In this document: positions 18,120-25,801 of the stretch, piece after piece
Layout: each line of letters starts with the position of its first letter
How positions within the stretch are numbered: the stretch's first letter is position 1
Assembly (NCBI GenBank): GCA_902604715.1
Contig: CACLAD010000007.1
Coordinates: 1-53,144 of the forward strand
Origin: an uncultured Bacteroidota bacterium
GTDB lineage: Bacteria > Bacteroidota > Bacteroidia > Flavobacteriales > Flavobacteriaceae
Direction of reading: 5' to 3'
Length of the DNA: 53,144 nucleotides
Program-made: the position numbers and the translations under genes
The notes under the pieces: model-generated
The model's database searches: none
What the model was told of the DNA's origin: nothing
Seen by the model: the letters and a program-made list of their open reading frames with translations, nothing else

Positions 18120-18951
18120 ACCATTCAGCAATAGACTGTCTATTCATTTTTACATAACCTTGGTTATCAGCCTTAATTGCATCATCTAATGATTTATTTG
18201 CGGCATCAATTGCCTCAGAAAATTTGTTATTGGCCGCCATTAACAAAGATTGTTGTCTGTAATGATAGAATCTTGGATTTTCAAATATTTCTATTGCTTT
18301 ATTCATCCATAATAATGCTTGAGATAAATTCACATTCTCCTGTCTGTAAAAAACGGCTGCAGCGTAATAATCAGAGGCCTTTGGATTATCATTAAGGACA
18401 TTACTAATATCCTTTTCAACCATTGACCTTGTTGGCACATCAATTTTTACATCAACCGATGAGTTTTCCCATGAAAAACTCATATTCACATCATTATTAG
18501 TTAAATCATTAAAAGAAATAGTGAATGTTTCAACAGGATTAACTTTATTTACTTTAAAAGTTGAACTAAATACTATTTTATCATCGGACCAATTCCTAGG
18601 AACTCCCCAAAGCTCAACATCAGAATACAACATTACCATCCATTCATCTTGAGTTGGAATTGAAAAAATTGAATATGTACCTGCATTAATTGTATGCCCA
18701 TCAATTATTACGTCTGTTGTAAAACTAATTTTTGTACTATTATCTGCACCGGTTCTCCAAATTTTGTCATAAGGAACTAAATTGCCAAAAATTTCTCTTC
18801 CTCTCATTGAAGGTCTACTGTATTTAACCTCAATTTCGGTTAAACCTACCATCTGCTTAATTTCGGTGGCTGGGCTAAATCTAGGAGTATTAATTTGTGA
18901 AAAACCTAAACAACTAACAAATAATAATATTGTAAAAATAAATGCTCTCAT
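18106..18951 (-). CDS. Exported DUF2911 protein
   Basis: A 281-residue protein starting with a signal peptide (LLFVSCLGFS, then Q19). Residues about 20-165 match DUF2911: KYSRPSMRGREIFG, DKIWRTGADNSTKI and AGTYSIFSIP are its recognisable blocks. The C-terminal third is helical with two TPR-like pairs (ALLWMNKAIEI and KFSEAIDAANKSLDDA). Its function is not established; it is common in Bacteroidetes. It is convergent with the symporter and divergent from the aquaporin, with 54 bases between start codons. A candidate -7 box CAAATTTA on the plus strand lies at 18987-18994. Confidence 0.85.
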   Translation of the reverse strand: MRAFIFTILLFVSCLGFSQINTPRFSPATEIKQMVGLTEIEVKYSRPSMRGREIFGNLVPYDKIWRTGADNSTKISFTTDVIIDGHTINAGTYSIFSIPTQDEWMVMLYSDVELWGVPRNWSDDKIVFSSTFKVNKVNPVETFTISFNDLTNNDVNMSFSWENSSVDVKIDVPTRSMVEKDISNVLNDNPKASDYYAAAVFYRQENVNLSQALLWMNKAIEIFENPRFYHYRQQSLLMAANNKFSEAIDAANKSLDDAIKADNQGYVKMNRQSIAEWSKKL

Positions 18952-19005
18952 GTTATGTAAATAATTTTTATATTCGACTTATATTTCAAATTTAACGAAT
19001 TAATT

Positions 19006-19629
19006 ATGAATAAGTATATAATTGAATTTTTAGGAACATTTTTTCTTGTATTAATTATAGGCCTTAGCCAAAATCCTGTTGCAATAGGACTAGGATTAGC
19101 TGTTTTAGTTTACATGGGTGCTCATATTTCGGGAGCACATTATAACCCTGTTGTTAGCCTTGCGATGTTAATAAATAACCAAATTGAGTTAAAAGAGTTT
19201 TCATTCTATTTGGCAAGTCAACTTTTGGGATCTGTAGTTGCCACTTATTTCATAATGTTATTAGAAAATGATTTTGAGGTAATTTCTAATACCAATGATA
19301 TTTCTAGTTTCTTCGTAGCTGAAATTTTATTTACTTTTCTTCTTGTTTTTGTAATTCTCAATGTTGCATTAAATAAAAATTTGAAAGGGAACCAGTTTTA
19401 CGGACTTGTAATTGGCTTAACAGTTACTGCTGGTGCTTTTACAGTTGGGAATATTTCAGGTGCAGTATTTAATCCAGCGGTAAGTTTTGGACCCTCATTG
19501 TTTAGTTTTATTGACCCTCAAGTAGTAGGCGCTAATATTTCCTCAAGTGACTTTTTTATCTACTACCTTATCTCAGGGATAATTGGTTCAGTTATTGCAT
19601 CCTACCTTTATAAAAAGGTATTTAGTTAA
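19006..19629 (+). CDS. MIP-family channel (atypical aquaporin)
   Basis: A 207-residue, six-span major intrinsic protein. The first pore motif is Asn47-Pro48-Val49 (AHYNPVVS) and the second is Asn156-Pro157-Ala158 (VFNPAVSFGPS). The selectivity-filter arginine that normally follows the second NPA (NPAR) is Val159 here, so water-only selectivity cannot be assumed; small neutral solutes are possible. The length is typical of compact bacterial members. It appears to be the first gene of the light-stress operon, because its final A is the A of the next gene's ATG. Confidence 0.88.
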   Translation: MNKYIIEFLGTFFLVLIIGLSQNPVAIGLGLAVLVYMGAHISGAHYNPVVSLAMLINNQIELKEFSFYLASQLLGSVVATYFIMLLENDFEVISNTNDISSFFVAEILFTFLLVFVILNVALNKNLKGNQFYGLVIGLTVTAGAFTVGNISGAVFNPAVSFGPSLFSFIDPQVVGANISSSDFFIYYLISGIIGSVIASYLYKKVFS

Positions 19630-20249
19630 TGCATTTCAGCGAGCAGGATATTGAAAATCTTGATAAAGTTTACAGAATTAATTTAATTAATTCTTGCTCT
19701 GGATATAAATCAGCAAACCTAATAGGTTCGGTTTCAGAGGAGAGAATCAATAACTTAGCGATATTTAGTTCAATAACGCACTTAGGGTCAAATCCACCCC
19801 TATTGGGATTCTTTTTAAGACCAACAGAAATTATTCCAAGGCACACCTATCTAAATATTAAAGAAAACTCATATTATACAATAAATTCAGTTCAGTTAGA
19901 ATTCGTTGATAAAGCTCACCATACTTCAGCAAAATATGACAGAAAAATTTCTGAGTTCGATATTACTAAAATTAAATCAGAAATTATAAATAATTTTCCT
20001 GCTCCATATGTAAAATCCTCATCAGTTAAGATTGGAATGAAGTTTGTAGAGGAGATAAAAATTAATTATAATAAGTCAAGATTAATTGTGGGTAAAATAG
20101 TAGAATTAAACGTTGATGATAATCTTATCACTAATGATGGGTTTATTAATTTGAGTGATGCTAAAATTGCAACTATAAGCGGCTGTGATGGCTATTCATT
20201 TCCAAAATCAAATTCAAGAAAAGGATATCAGAAACCTCAAAAGAGTTGA
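19629..20249 (+). CDS. Flavin reductase-like FMN-binding protein
   Basis: A 206-residue protein of the flavin reductase split-barrel family (RutF/DIM6 group). The [20 protein letters not shown] segment and the following [15 protein letters not shown] match the flavin-binding strand and loop, and NSYYTINSV follows as expected. It may reduce or bind flavin. Sitting next to two photolyases, a role in supplying reduced FAD or FMN is attractive but inferred. It overlaps the aquaporin stop by one base. Its stop overlaps the TTG start of the DUF2256 gene. Confidence 0.82.
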   Translation: MHFSEQDIENLDKVYRINLINSCSGYKSANLIGSVSEERINNLAIFSSITHLGSNPPLLGFFLRPTEIIPRHTYLNIKENSYYTINSVQLEFVDKAHHTSAKYDRKISEFDITKIKSEIINNFPAPYVKSSSVKIGMKFVEEIKINYNKSRLIVGKIVELNVDDNLITNDGFINLSDAKIATISGCDGYSFPKSNSRKGYQKPQKS

Positions 20250-20395
20250 AAAAAATATTTTTACCTGAAAAAACATGCCCAGTCTGCAAATTCCCCTTCA
20301 AATGGAGAAAAAAGTGGAAGAGAGATTGGGATAATGTGATTTATTGTAGCAAAAAATGCAGTAAAATTGGAAGAGGTAAACTTAATATTTCCTAA
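20246..20395 (+). CDS. DUF2256 four-cysteine mini-protein, TTG start
   Basis: A 49-residue protein with the pattern [20 protein letters not shown] and then [10 protein letters not shown], which is DUF2256. Two CxxC-type pairs (C-x2-C and C-x3-C) suggest a zinc ribbon or other metal site. The only fitting start is TTG at 20246, overlapping the flavin reductase stop. Its end overlaps the photolyase start by 29 bases. DUF2256 genes are, from memory, often beside cryptochrome/photolyase genes. The function is unknown; assistance in cofactor loading or DNA binding is speculation. Confidence 0.85.
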   Translation: MKKIFLPEKTCPVCKFPFKWRKKWKRDWDNVIYCSKKCSKIGRGKLNIS

Positions 20396-21842
20396 TCAAC
20401 TTTTTGAAAAATCCCCGCTTTTCAACAAAAATGTTAAGACATTTTTAATTGAAGAGTATCTTTTCTTTAAGCACTTTAAATTCCATAAAAAAAAGATTTT
20501 TTTTCATAGGATAAGTATGAAAAAGTACTATGATTATTGTTTGGGTTATTTTGATAACCTTGAATATATAGATTCCAGTAGTGAAAATTCTGATATCAGA
20601 ATTCTATTACATAAGCTTTTGAGCAGTAATGTTAAGAAGATTAATTATATAGACCCATGTGATAATTGGTTAAATAAAAGAATAAATGAATCTGGAAAAT
20701 CAATAGATATTAATATTATTGACTCCCCTCAATTTATAAATTCTAATGATGAAAACTTAACTTTTTTCAACCCTGATAAAAAAAAATATTTTCAAACCAG
20801 TTTTTATAAACTACAAAGAAAAAAAATGGACATTCTAATGGTTGATGATAACCCTGAGGGTGGTAAGTGGACCTATGATGACGAAAATAGAAAAAAATAT
20901 CCCAAAAATAAGATACCACCAAAGATCACTTACCCCAAAGAGGAAATCTCATATGTTGAAGATGCATATTTGTATATAAAAAATAATTTTGAAAACAATT
21001 ATGGATCACTCAATCAAAAAATAAAATACCCTACTGATTTTCAAACAGCTAAAAATTGGTTAAATGATTTTTTAAAAAATAGATTTATTGAGTTTGGAGA
21101 TTACGAAGATGCAATCGTTCAAGAGGAATTAATATTAAATCATAGCCTACTCTCTCCTTTGATTAACTCTGGATTATTAACACCATCATATGTGGTAAAT
21201 GAGTTAAACAAATATGCAACTAAAAAAAATATACCCATTAACTCATACGAAGGAATAATTAGACAAATTATTGGCTGGAGAGAATTTATTAGAGGTGTAT
21301 ACATTTCTAAGGGTAGTGTTGAAAGAACTAAAAACTATTGGGGTTTTACAAAAAAAATGCCTGACTCTTTTTACACAGCATCAACAGGAATCAAACCGGT
21401 TGATGATAGCATTAACAAAGTTAATGACAATGCGTACTTGCATCATATTGAAAGACTAATGGTGATTGGGAATTTTATGTTTTTGTGTGAAATAAATCCG
21501 GATGATGTATACAAATGGTTTATGGAATTGTTTATTGACTCATATGATTGGGTAATGGTTCCAAATGTTTACGGAATGAGTCAGTTTGCTGATGGTGGAT
21601 TAATGTCTACAAAACCATATATAAGTAGTAGTAATTACATAATGAAAATGAGTGATTACAAAAAGGGTGAATGGCAAAAAATATGGGATGGCCTTTACTG
21701 GAGATTTATATATAAAAATCAATCCTTTTTTACATCCAACCCTAGATTATCTATGATGGTTAGAACATTAAACAAAATGAGTACTGATAAACTAAATTAT
21801 CATCTTGAAGTCTCTGAAACATTTTTATCGCAACTAAAATGA
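20367..21842 (+). CDS. PhrB/CryB-type photolyase lacking Fe-S cysteines
   Basis: A 491-residue member of the prokaryotic (6-4) photolyase/cryptochrome group (FeS-BCP, COG3046). Recognisable blocks are LIFPNQLF at the N-terminus, [15 protein letters not shown] (165-179), GWREFIRG (303-310), [12 protein letters not shown] (359-370) and [20 protein letters not shown] (391-410), the FAD pocket. Normally four cysteines hold a 4Fe-4S cluster. Here TGIKPV (340-345) and [15 protein letters not shown] (428-442) lack all of them. TTG at 20367 is taken as start because family members begin just before this motif and the next ATG is at residue 51. An in-frame A9 run lies near 20778. It overlaps the next gene by four bases. 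Confidence 0.88.
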   Translation: MEEVNLIFPNQLFEKSPLFNKNVKTFLIEEYLFFKHFKFHKKKIFFHRISMKKYYDYCLGYFDNLEYIDSSSENSDIRILLHKLLSSNVKKINYIDPCDNWLNKRINESGKSIDINIIDSPQFINSNDENLTFFNPDKKKYFQTSFYKLQRKKMDILMVDDNPEGGKWTYDDENRKKYPKNKIPPKITYPKEEISYVEDAYLYIKNNFENNYGSLNQKIKYPTDFQTAKNWLNDFLKNRFIEFGDYEDAIVQEELILNHSLLSPLINSGLLTPSYVVNELNKYATKKNIPINSYEGIIRQIIGWREFIRGVYISKGSVERTKNYWGFTKKMPDSFYTASTGIKPVDDSINKVNDNAYLHHIERLMVIGNFMFLCEINPDDVYKWFMELFIDSYDWVMVPNVYGMSQFADGGLMSTKPYISSSNYIMKMSDYKKGEWQKIWDGLYWRFIYKNQSFFTSNPRLSMMVRTLNKMSTDKLNYHLEVSETFLSQLK

Positions 21843-22255
21843 TTTATAATTCGACTTATAACGATATAGAAAAGGATATAGAAACTGATAACCTGGTTGG
21901 AAAAAAATATAACTTGATAAAATCAATCAGATTGGGTGGTATTGGTTCAAAGAGATTGATTGTTGATGAATTGGGTTTGAATTTTAAAAAGCTTATTCAG
22001 CAAAAAAATGATATTATATACTCAAATATAGAGTTAAGAAAAAAAGGAATTATAGTATATGTAGTTGACAGTCAGAGAAGGTTTACTTGGGTAATTCCAT
22101 TCTATAAATTAGTTGTATATAAAACTCCTTCATTTTCTATACATTCTGATGGAAATTTTATCAGATACAGTAATAAATTGAATCATAAACAAAATTTAGT
22201 TTTTTTTAAAAAGGTACTAGATCATAAATTTAACTTTAACAAACATAATAATTAG
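21839..22255 (+). CDS. Unknown 138-residue protein in photolyase operon
   Basis: I do not recognise this protein. It starts at the ATG of an ATGA overlap with the photolyase stop. There is no signal peptide or membrane helix. Residues 50-95 alternate hydrophobic and polar residues (NIELRKKGIIVYVVDSQRRF, then WVIPFYKLVVYK), which suggests a beta-rich, PH-like or split-barrel fold. The charged helical N-terminus is rich in Asp and Lys. Tight coupling between two light-stress genes implies a role there, but nothing in the sequence shows an activity. Confidence 0.75.
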   Translation: MIYNSTYNDIEKDIETDNLVGKKYNLIKSIRLGGIGSKRLIVDELGLNFKKLIQQKNDIIYSNIELRKKGIIVYVVDSQRRFTWVIPFYKLVVYKTPSFSIHSDGNFIRYSNKLNHKQNLVFFKKVLDHKFNFNKHNN

Positions 22256-22262
22256 ATATAAT

Positions 22263-22565
22263 TTGGAAAATTTAAATGGCACAGATATTGATAGAATCAT
22301 TGAAATGGCATGGGAGGACAGAACAACTTTTGATGCTATTTCGGAGACGTTTGGCTTAAATGAGTCTGAAGTTATTTCTCTCATGCGAAGCAACCTCAAG
22401 CCTTCCAGTTTTAGGCTTTGGAGAAAAAGAGTAAGTGGAAGGAAAACAAAACATCAGGCCAAAAGAAATTTTGAGCTTGGAAGATTTAAGTGTGCAAGAC
22501 AAAGAAACATAAATCAGAATAAAATAAGTAAAAGAAATGGAAGTAAAAGATACCGAAATAATTGA
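22263..22565 (+). CDS. TIGR03643/DUF2805 family protein, TTG start
   Basis: A 100-residue protein matching TIGR03643: DRIIEMAWEDRTTFDAIS, then FGLNESEVISLMR, then KPSSFRLWRKRVSGRKTKH. The middle resembles a helix-turn-helix and the C-terminal 40 residues are strongly basic, so nucleic-acid binding is plausible. The family's function is not established, and it is often found beside cryptochrome/photolyase genes. TTG at 22263 is the first start before the conserved region. Its 3' end overlaps the next gene by 29 bases. Confidence 0.85.
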   Translation: MENLNGTDIDRIIEMAWEDRTTFDAISETFGLNESEVISLMRSNLKPSSFRLWRKRVSGRKTKHQAKRNFELGRFKCARQRNINQNKISKRNGSKRYRNN

Positions 22566-22770
22566 TAAAGCAACAGAGTTTGAAAACAGAAAACATGTAT
22601 ACAAAAGTACAAACGAAAAGATAGTTGCATCAAGAGAAGTCAAAAGTCTGATTCTTGAATTGAATGAGATTTACAAGGAAAATAAAGATTCTCACATAAT
22701 GGATATGATGAAAAGACTTACTATTATCAAAAGAAAGGTAGAAAAGAGGTTAAAAGGAAGGCCTAACTAA
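22537..22770 (+). CDS. Unknown 77-residue helical protein
   Basis: A small, charged protein with no cysteine, signal peptide or membrane helix. Almost all of it should be alpha-helical (SREVKSLILELNEIYKENKD and then MDMMKRLTIIKRKVEKRL), with a possible short coiled coil. I do not recognise a family. It starts inside the TIGR03643 gene, overlapping by 29 bases, and its stop lies two bases before the SDR start, so it is part of the operon and likely translationally coupled. A protein- or nucleic-acid-binding helper would fit its basic end (EKRLKGRPN), but this is inference. Confidence 0.72.
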   Translation: MEVKDTEIIDKATEFENRKHVYKSTNEKIVASREVKSLILELNEIYKENKDSHIMDMMKRLTIIKRKVEKRLKGRPN

Positions 22771-22772
22771 TA

Positions 22773-23456
22773 ATGAAAAATATTTTAATCATAGGTGGAA
22801 CCAAAGGAATTGGTAAATCAATTGTAGACAATCTTGTCGATTACAACAACATTACCTGTCTCAGTAGGAATAAGTCAGACTTTCAACATCAAAATTTTGT
22901 TCATAAGGAATTTGATGCCCTTTCCGATGAATATCCAGAAATAGATAACCTTGATTGTCTAATATACTGCCCTGGCAGTATCAATCTTAAACCCATTTCA
23001 ACTTTGACCTTAGAAGACTTTAGAAATGATTTTGAAATAAATGTTATTGGCGCAGTAAAAGCAATCAAAAAATACTTACCATTACTAAAAAAATCACTCT
23101 CCGCATCAATATTGTTGTTTAGTACAGTTGCAACTAAACTAGGTATGCCCTACCACGCATCCGTTTCGGTAGCCAAGTCAGGTGTTGATGGTCTTGTTAA
23201 AACTTTGGGTTCTGAATTAGCCCCCAAAGTAAGGATTAATGCAATAGCCCCTACAATTACAAATACTGACTTAGCTTCTAAAATTCTAAGAAACGAAAAG
23301 GTAATTGAAAATATGATTGAAAGACATCCACTTAAAAGAATCCTTTCTCCCAGTGAAGTAGCTAAAATGGCATCTTTCCTTATTTCTGAAGACGCATCCT
23401 CAATTTCTGGACAAATTTTTAATATGGATGCAGGAATCGTAACATTTAAAAGCTAA
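22773..23456 (+). CDS. Short-chain dehydrogenase/reductase, catalytic Tyr absent
   Basis: A 227-residue SDR-fold protein. The cofactor motif is clear (IIGGTKGIGKS, residues 6-16), and a CPGS segment stands where NNAG is usual. In the active-site region, PYHASVSVAKSGVDGL, the lysine aligns with the normal YxxxK lysine, but the residue four positions before it is Val instead of Tyr. IRNA-like sequence (KVRINAIAPTITNTDLA) and the C-terminal GQIFNMDAG complete the fold. Related operon-linked SDRs seem, from memory, to share this altered site, so it may be a binding protein or use another base. Two bases separate it from the preceding gene. Confidence 0.85.
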   Translation: MKNILIIGGTKGIGKSIVDNLVDYNNITCLSRNKSDFQHQNFVHKEFDALSDEYPEIDNLDCLIYCPGSINLKPISTLTLEDFRNDFEINVIGAVKAIKKYLPLLKKSLSASILLFSTVATKLGMPYHASVSVAKSGVDGLVKTLGSELAPKVRINAIAPTITNTDLASKILRNEKVIENMIERHPLKRILSPSEVAKMASFLISEDASSISGQIFNMDAGIVTFKS

Positions 23457-23460
23457 TATT

Positions 23461-24018
23461 ATGATTAAGACAATTAAAATATTACTAGTCCTCATGTTTT
23501 CATTTTTTAGTAGTGACTTTAACAAAAAAAAATCAAAAACAGCCTCTATGTCAATTTATGATATCTCAATTAAAAATATTCAAGGAAGTGAAATATCACT
23601 AAGTGATTATAAAGGTAAATATATATTATTCGTAAACGTTGCTTCAAATTGCGGTTTTACTAGACAGTATAAAGATCTTCAACAATTATTTGATCAAAAC
23701 TCTGATAGATTAGTTGTGATAGGCGTCCCGTGTAACCAGTTTGGTTCTCAGGAGCCGGGAAATGAGGACCAAATTTCAATATTTTGTTCTGAAAAATATA
23801 ATGTTACCTTTCCATTGACTGAAAAAACTTTTGTAAGAGGCTCAAATCAACACCCATTATACAAATGGCTTACATCTAAGGAGCTGAATGGGAGGAAAAA
23901 TTCAAGTGTAAAGTGGAATTTTCAAAAATACTTAGTTGATAAGGATGGAAATCTAATTGATTATTGGTACTCTTTAACCAGCCCTATGAGTTCCAAAATT
24001 ACGAACTATATTAAATGA
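23461..24018 (+). CDS. Glutathione peroxidase family thiol peroxidase
   Basis: A 185-residue GPx-family enzyme using cysteine. The catalytic residues are Cys64 in NVASNCGFT, Gln98 in FGSQEPG, Trp152 and Asn153 in KWNFQK. Cys109 in FCSEKYNVTFP is a likely resolving cysteine, which would make it thioredoxin-type rather than glutathione-dependent. A hydrophobic N-terminus (residues 6-18) may be a signal peptide, placing it in the periplasm. The organism makes bacillithiol (bshB1 in this window), another reason to doubt glutathione as donor. Its ATGA overlap with the next gene shows operon membership. Confidence 0.9.
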   Translation: MIKTIKILLVLMFSFFSSDFNKKKSKTASMSIYDISIKNIQGSEISLSDYKGKYILFVNVASNCGFTRQYKDLQQLFDQNSDRLVVIGVPCNQFGSQEPGNEDQISIFCSEKYNVTFPLTEKTFVRGSNQHPLYKWLTSKELNGRKNSSVKWNFQKYLVDKDGNLIDYWYSLTSPMSSKITNYIK

Positions 24019-24476
24019 AATTTTTTAGATTAGAAAAGTCTATAAAATTACCGGTTACCATTGAAGAGTGCTGGGAATTCTTTTCAACTCCCAAAAATCT
24101 CAAGATAATTACCCCTGACTACATGGGGTTTTGCATCATTGATGAAGAAAAAACGAAAATGTATTCTGGTCAGATTATAAAGTATAATGTGACTCCGATT
24201 TTTGGAATAAATATGAAATGGGTAACAGAAATTTCACATGTAAAAGAATTTAAATTTTTTGTTGATGAACAAAGATTTGGTCCTTATAAATTTTGGCATC
24301 ATAAGCATATTTTTGAAGTAATAGACGGTGGAGTAAAAGTAATTGATATTTTAGATTATGCACTGCCTTTTGGATTTTTAGGATCATTTTTTCATCCTAT
24401 CACTATCAAACCAAAGTTGAATGAAATTTTTAATTACAGAGAAAAAAAGTTAATTGAAATTTTCGGAAAATTATGA
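24015..24476 (+). CDS. SRPBCC (START/Bet v1-like) ligand-binding protein
   Basis: A 153-residue protein with the SRPBCC pattern. It starts LEKSIKLPVTIEECWEFFST, followed by PKNLKIITPDYMGF and a C-terminal helix LNEIFNYREKKLIEIFG. The middle section (MKWVTEISHVKEFKFFVDEQ and KFWHHKHIFEV) matches the group often called cell-division-inhibitor-like, found beside photolyases. It should have a deep hydrophobic pocket for a lipid or pigment. No ligand can be named. It overlaps GPx by four bases and the CPD photolyase by four bases. Confidence 0.82.
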   Translation: MKFFRLEKSIKLPVTIEECWEFFSTPKNLKIITPDYMGFCIIDEEKTKMYSGQIIKYNVTPIFGINMKWVTEISHVKEFKFFVDEQRFGPYKFWHHKHIFEVIDGGVKVIDILDYALPFGFLGSFFHPITIKPKLNEIFNYREKKLIEIFGKL

Positions 24477-25771
24477 TGGAAGAGGTTAATGTTTTTTGGT
24501 TTAGAAGAGATTTGAGATTGTACGATAATTCAGGATTATCTGCAGCTACAAATTCCAAAATTAAAGTTATACCCATATTTATTTTTGACACTTCAATAAC
24601 TGATAAACTCCCGAATAATGATAGAAGAATAAACTTTATATTCGACAACCTAGTCAAGATTGATTTAGAATTAAAAAATAAATTTAATTCGTCAATTAAT
24701 GTGTTCAGAGGCAACCCCAAAGAAATTTTCAAGGAATTAATCAGGGATTACAAAATAAATTCTGTTTTTACAAATAATGATTACGAGCCATATGCTAATT
24801 CAAGAGATAAATCAATTAAAAGTTTATTAGAAAAAAATCAAATTAAGTTTAAATCCTTCAAGGATCAGGTAGTATTCGAAAAAAATGAAGTTGTAAAAGA
24901 CGATGGTAGCCCATATGTTGTTTTTACTCCATATATGAGAAAATGGAAAGCTAGCTTGAATGAAGACCTATCTGAACTTAATGAAAAAGAGGTTGTTAAT
25001 AATTTTTACAACTCTCCTGTTTCTGCTCTAAAGAAATTAAATGAATATGGTTTTATCGAAAATGATAAAAAAATTGAAGCTTTCAAATTAAATAAGGATA
25101 TAGTTACAAAATATGCGGATACAAGAAACTTTCCTTCAATTAATTCTACATCAAAGATTGGCCCTTATCTAAGGTTTGGAACTGTCAGTGTAAGAAAAAT
25201 TGTTTCAGGATTATTAAAATTTAAAGACCAAACATTTTTAAATGAACTGATTTGGAGAGAGTTTTTTATGCAAATATTGTTTCATTTTCCTCATACTGCA
25301 GAAAATAGTTTTAAATCAAAATATGATAAGATTATATGGCTAAATGATCATAAATCGTTTGAAGCATGGAAAAACGGAGAAACTGGTTTCCCTTTAGTTG
25401 ATGCAGGCATGAAAGAACTTAATAACACAGGTTTTATGCACAACAGAGTTAGAATGATAACTGCAAGCTTTTTATGCAAACATCTATTAGTTGATTGGAG
25501 ATTAGGAGAAAAATATTTTGCCCTCAAACTTAATGACTATGAAATGGCTAGTAACGTTGGTAATTGGCAGTGGGCAAGTGGATCAGGGGTTGACGCTGCA
25601 CCTTACTTCAGAATCTTCAATCCTCATACTCAAATTATAAAATTTGATAAGAGTAGGGAATACATTAATAAGTGGGTAAATACTGAATCCGAATCTTACC
25701 CGGATGAGATTGTTGACCACAAAGTTGCCAGACAAAGGTGCTTAGATACTTACAAAATGTATTTAGACTAA
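24473..25771 (+). CDS. phr: Class I CPD photolyase
   Basis: A 432-residue deoxyribodipyrimidine photolyase that repairs cyclobutane pyrimidine dimers with light through FADH-. It begins VNVFWFRRDLRLYDNSGL, the canonical antenna-domain start. The FAD domain has IGPYLRFGTVS, LIWREFFMQ, GFPLVDAGMKELNNTG and the signature NWQWASGSGVDAAPYFRIFN. Length is a little short of the E. coli enzyme but complete. The start is an ATGATG doublet overlapping the SRPBCC stop, so either codon may be used. It is the last clear member of the light-stress operon; the following M20 gene is 30 bases on. Confidence 0.93.
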   Translation: MMEEVNVFWFRRDLRLYDNSGLSAATNSKIKVIPIFIFDTSITDKLPNNDRRINFIFDNLVKIDLELKNKFNSSINVFRGNPKEIFKELIRDYKINSVFTNNDYEPYANSRDKSIKSLLEKNQIKFKSFKDQVVFEKNEVVKDDGSPYVVFTPYMRKWKASLNEDLSELNEKEVVNNFYNSPVSALKKLNEYGFIENDKKIEAFKLNKDIVTKYADTRNFPSINSTSKIGPYLRFGTVSVRKIVSGLLKFKDQTFLNELIWREFFMQILFHFPHTAENSFKSKYDKIIWLNDHKSFEAWKNGETGFPLVDAGMKELNNTGFMHNRVRMITASFLCKHLLVDWRLGEKYFALKLNDYEMASNVGNWQWASGSGVDAAPYFRIFNPHTQIIKFDKSREYINKWVNTESESYPDEIVDHKVARQRCLDTYKMYLD

Positions 25772-25801
25772 AATCATTATATTTATTAAAATACATATAC
25801 C

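Noticed and set aside
20774-20785. A possible frameshift at the A9 run in the photolyase.
   Set aside because: The frame continues intact through all downstream family motifs, so the run is in phase.
18972-21860. A 12-base word ATTCGACTTATA occurs at 18972-18983 and again at 21849-21860, both near operon-gene starts.
   Set aside because: The second copy is explained by coding sequence at the start of the 138-residue gene, and shared 12-base words are expected by chance in DNA this AT-rich.
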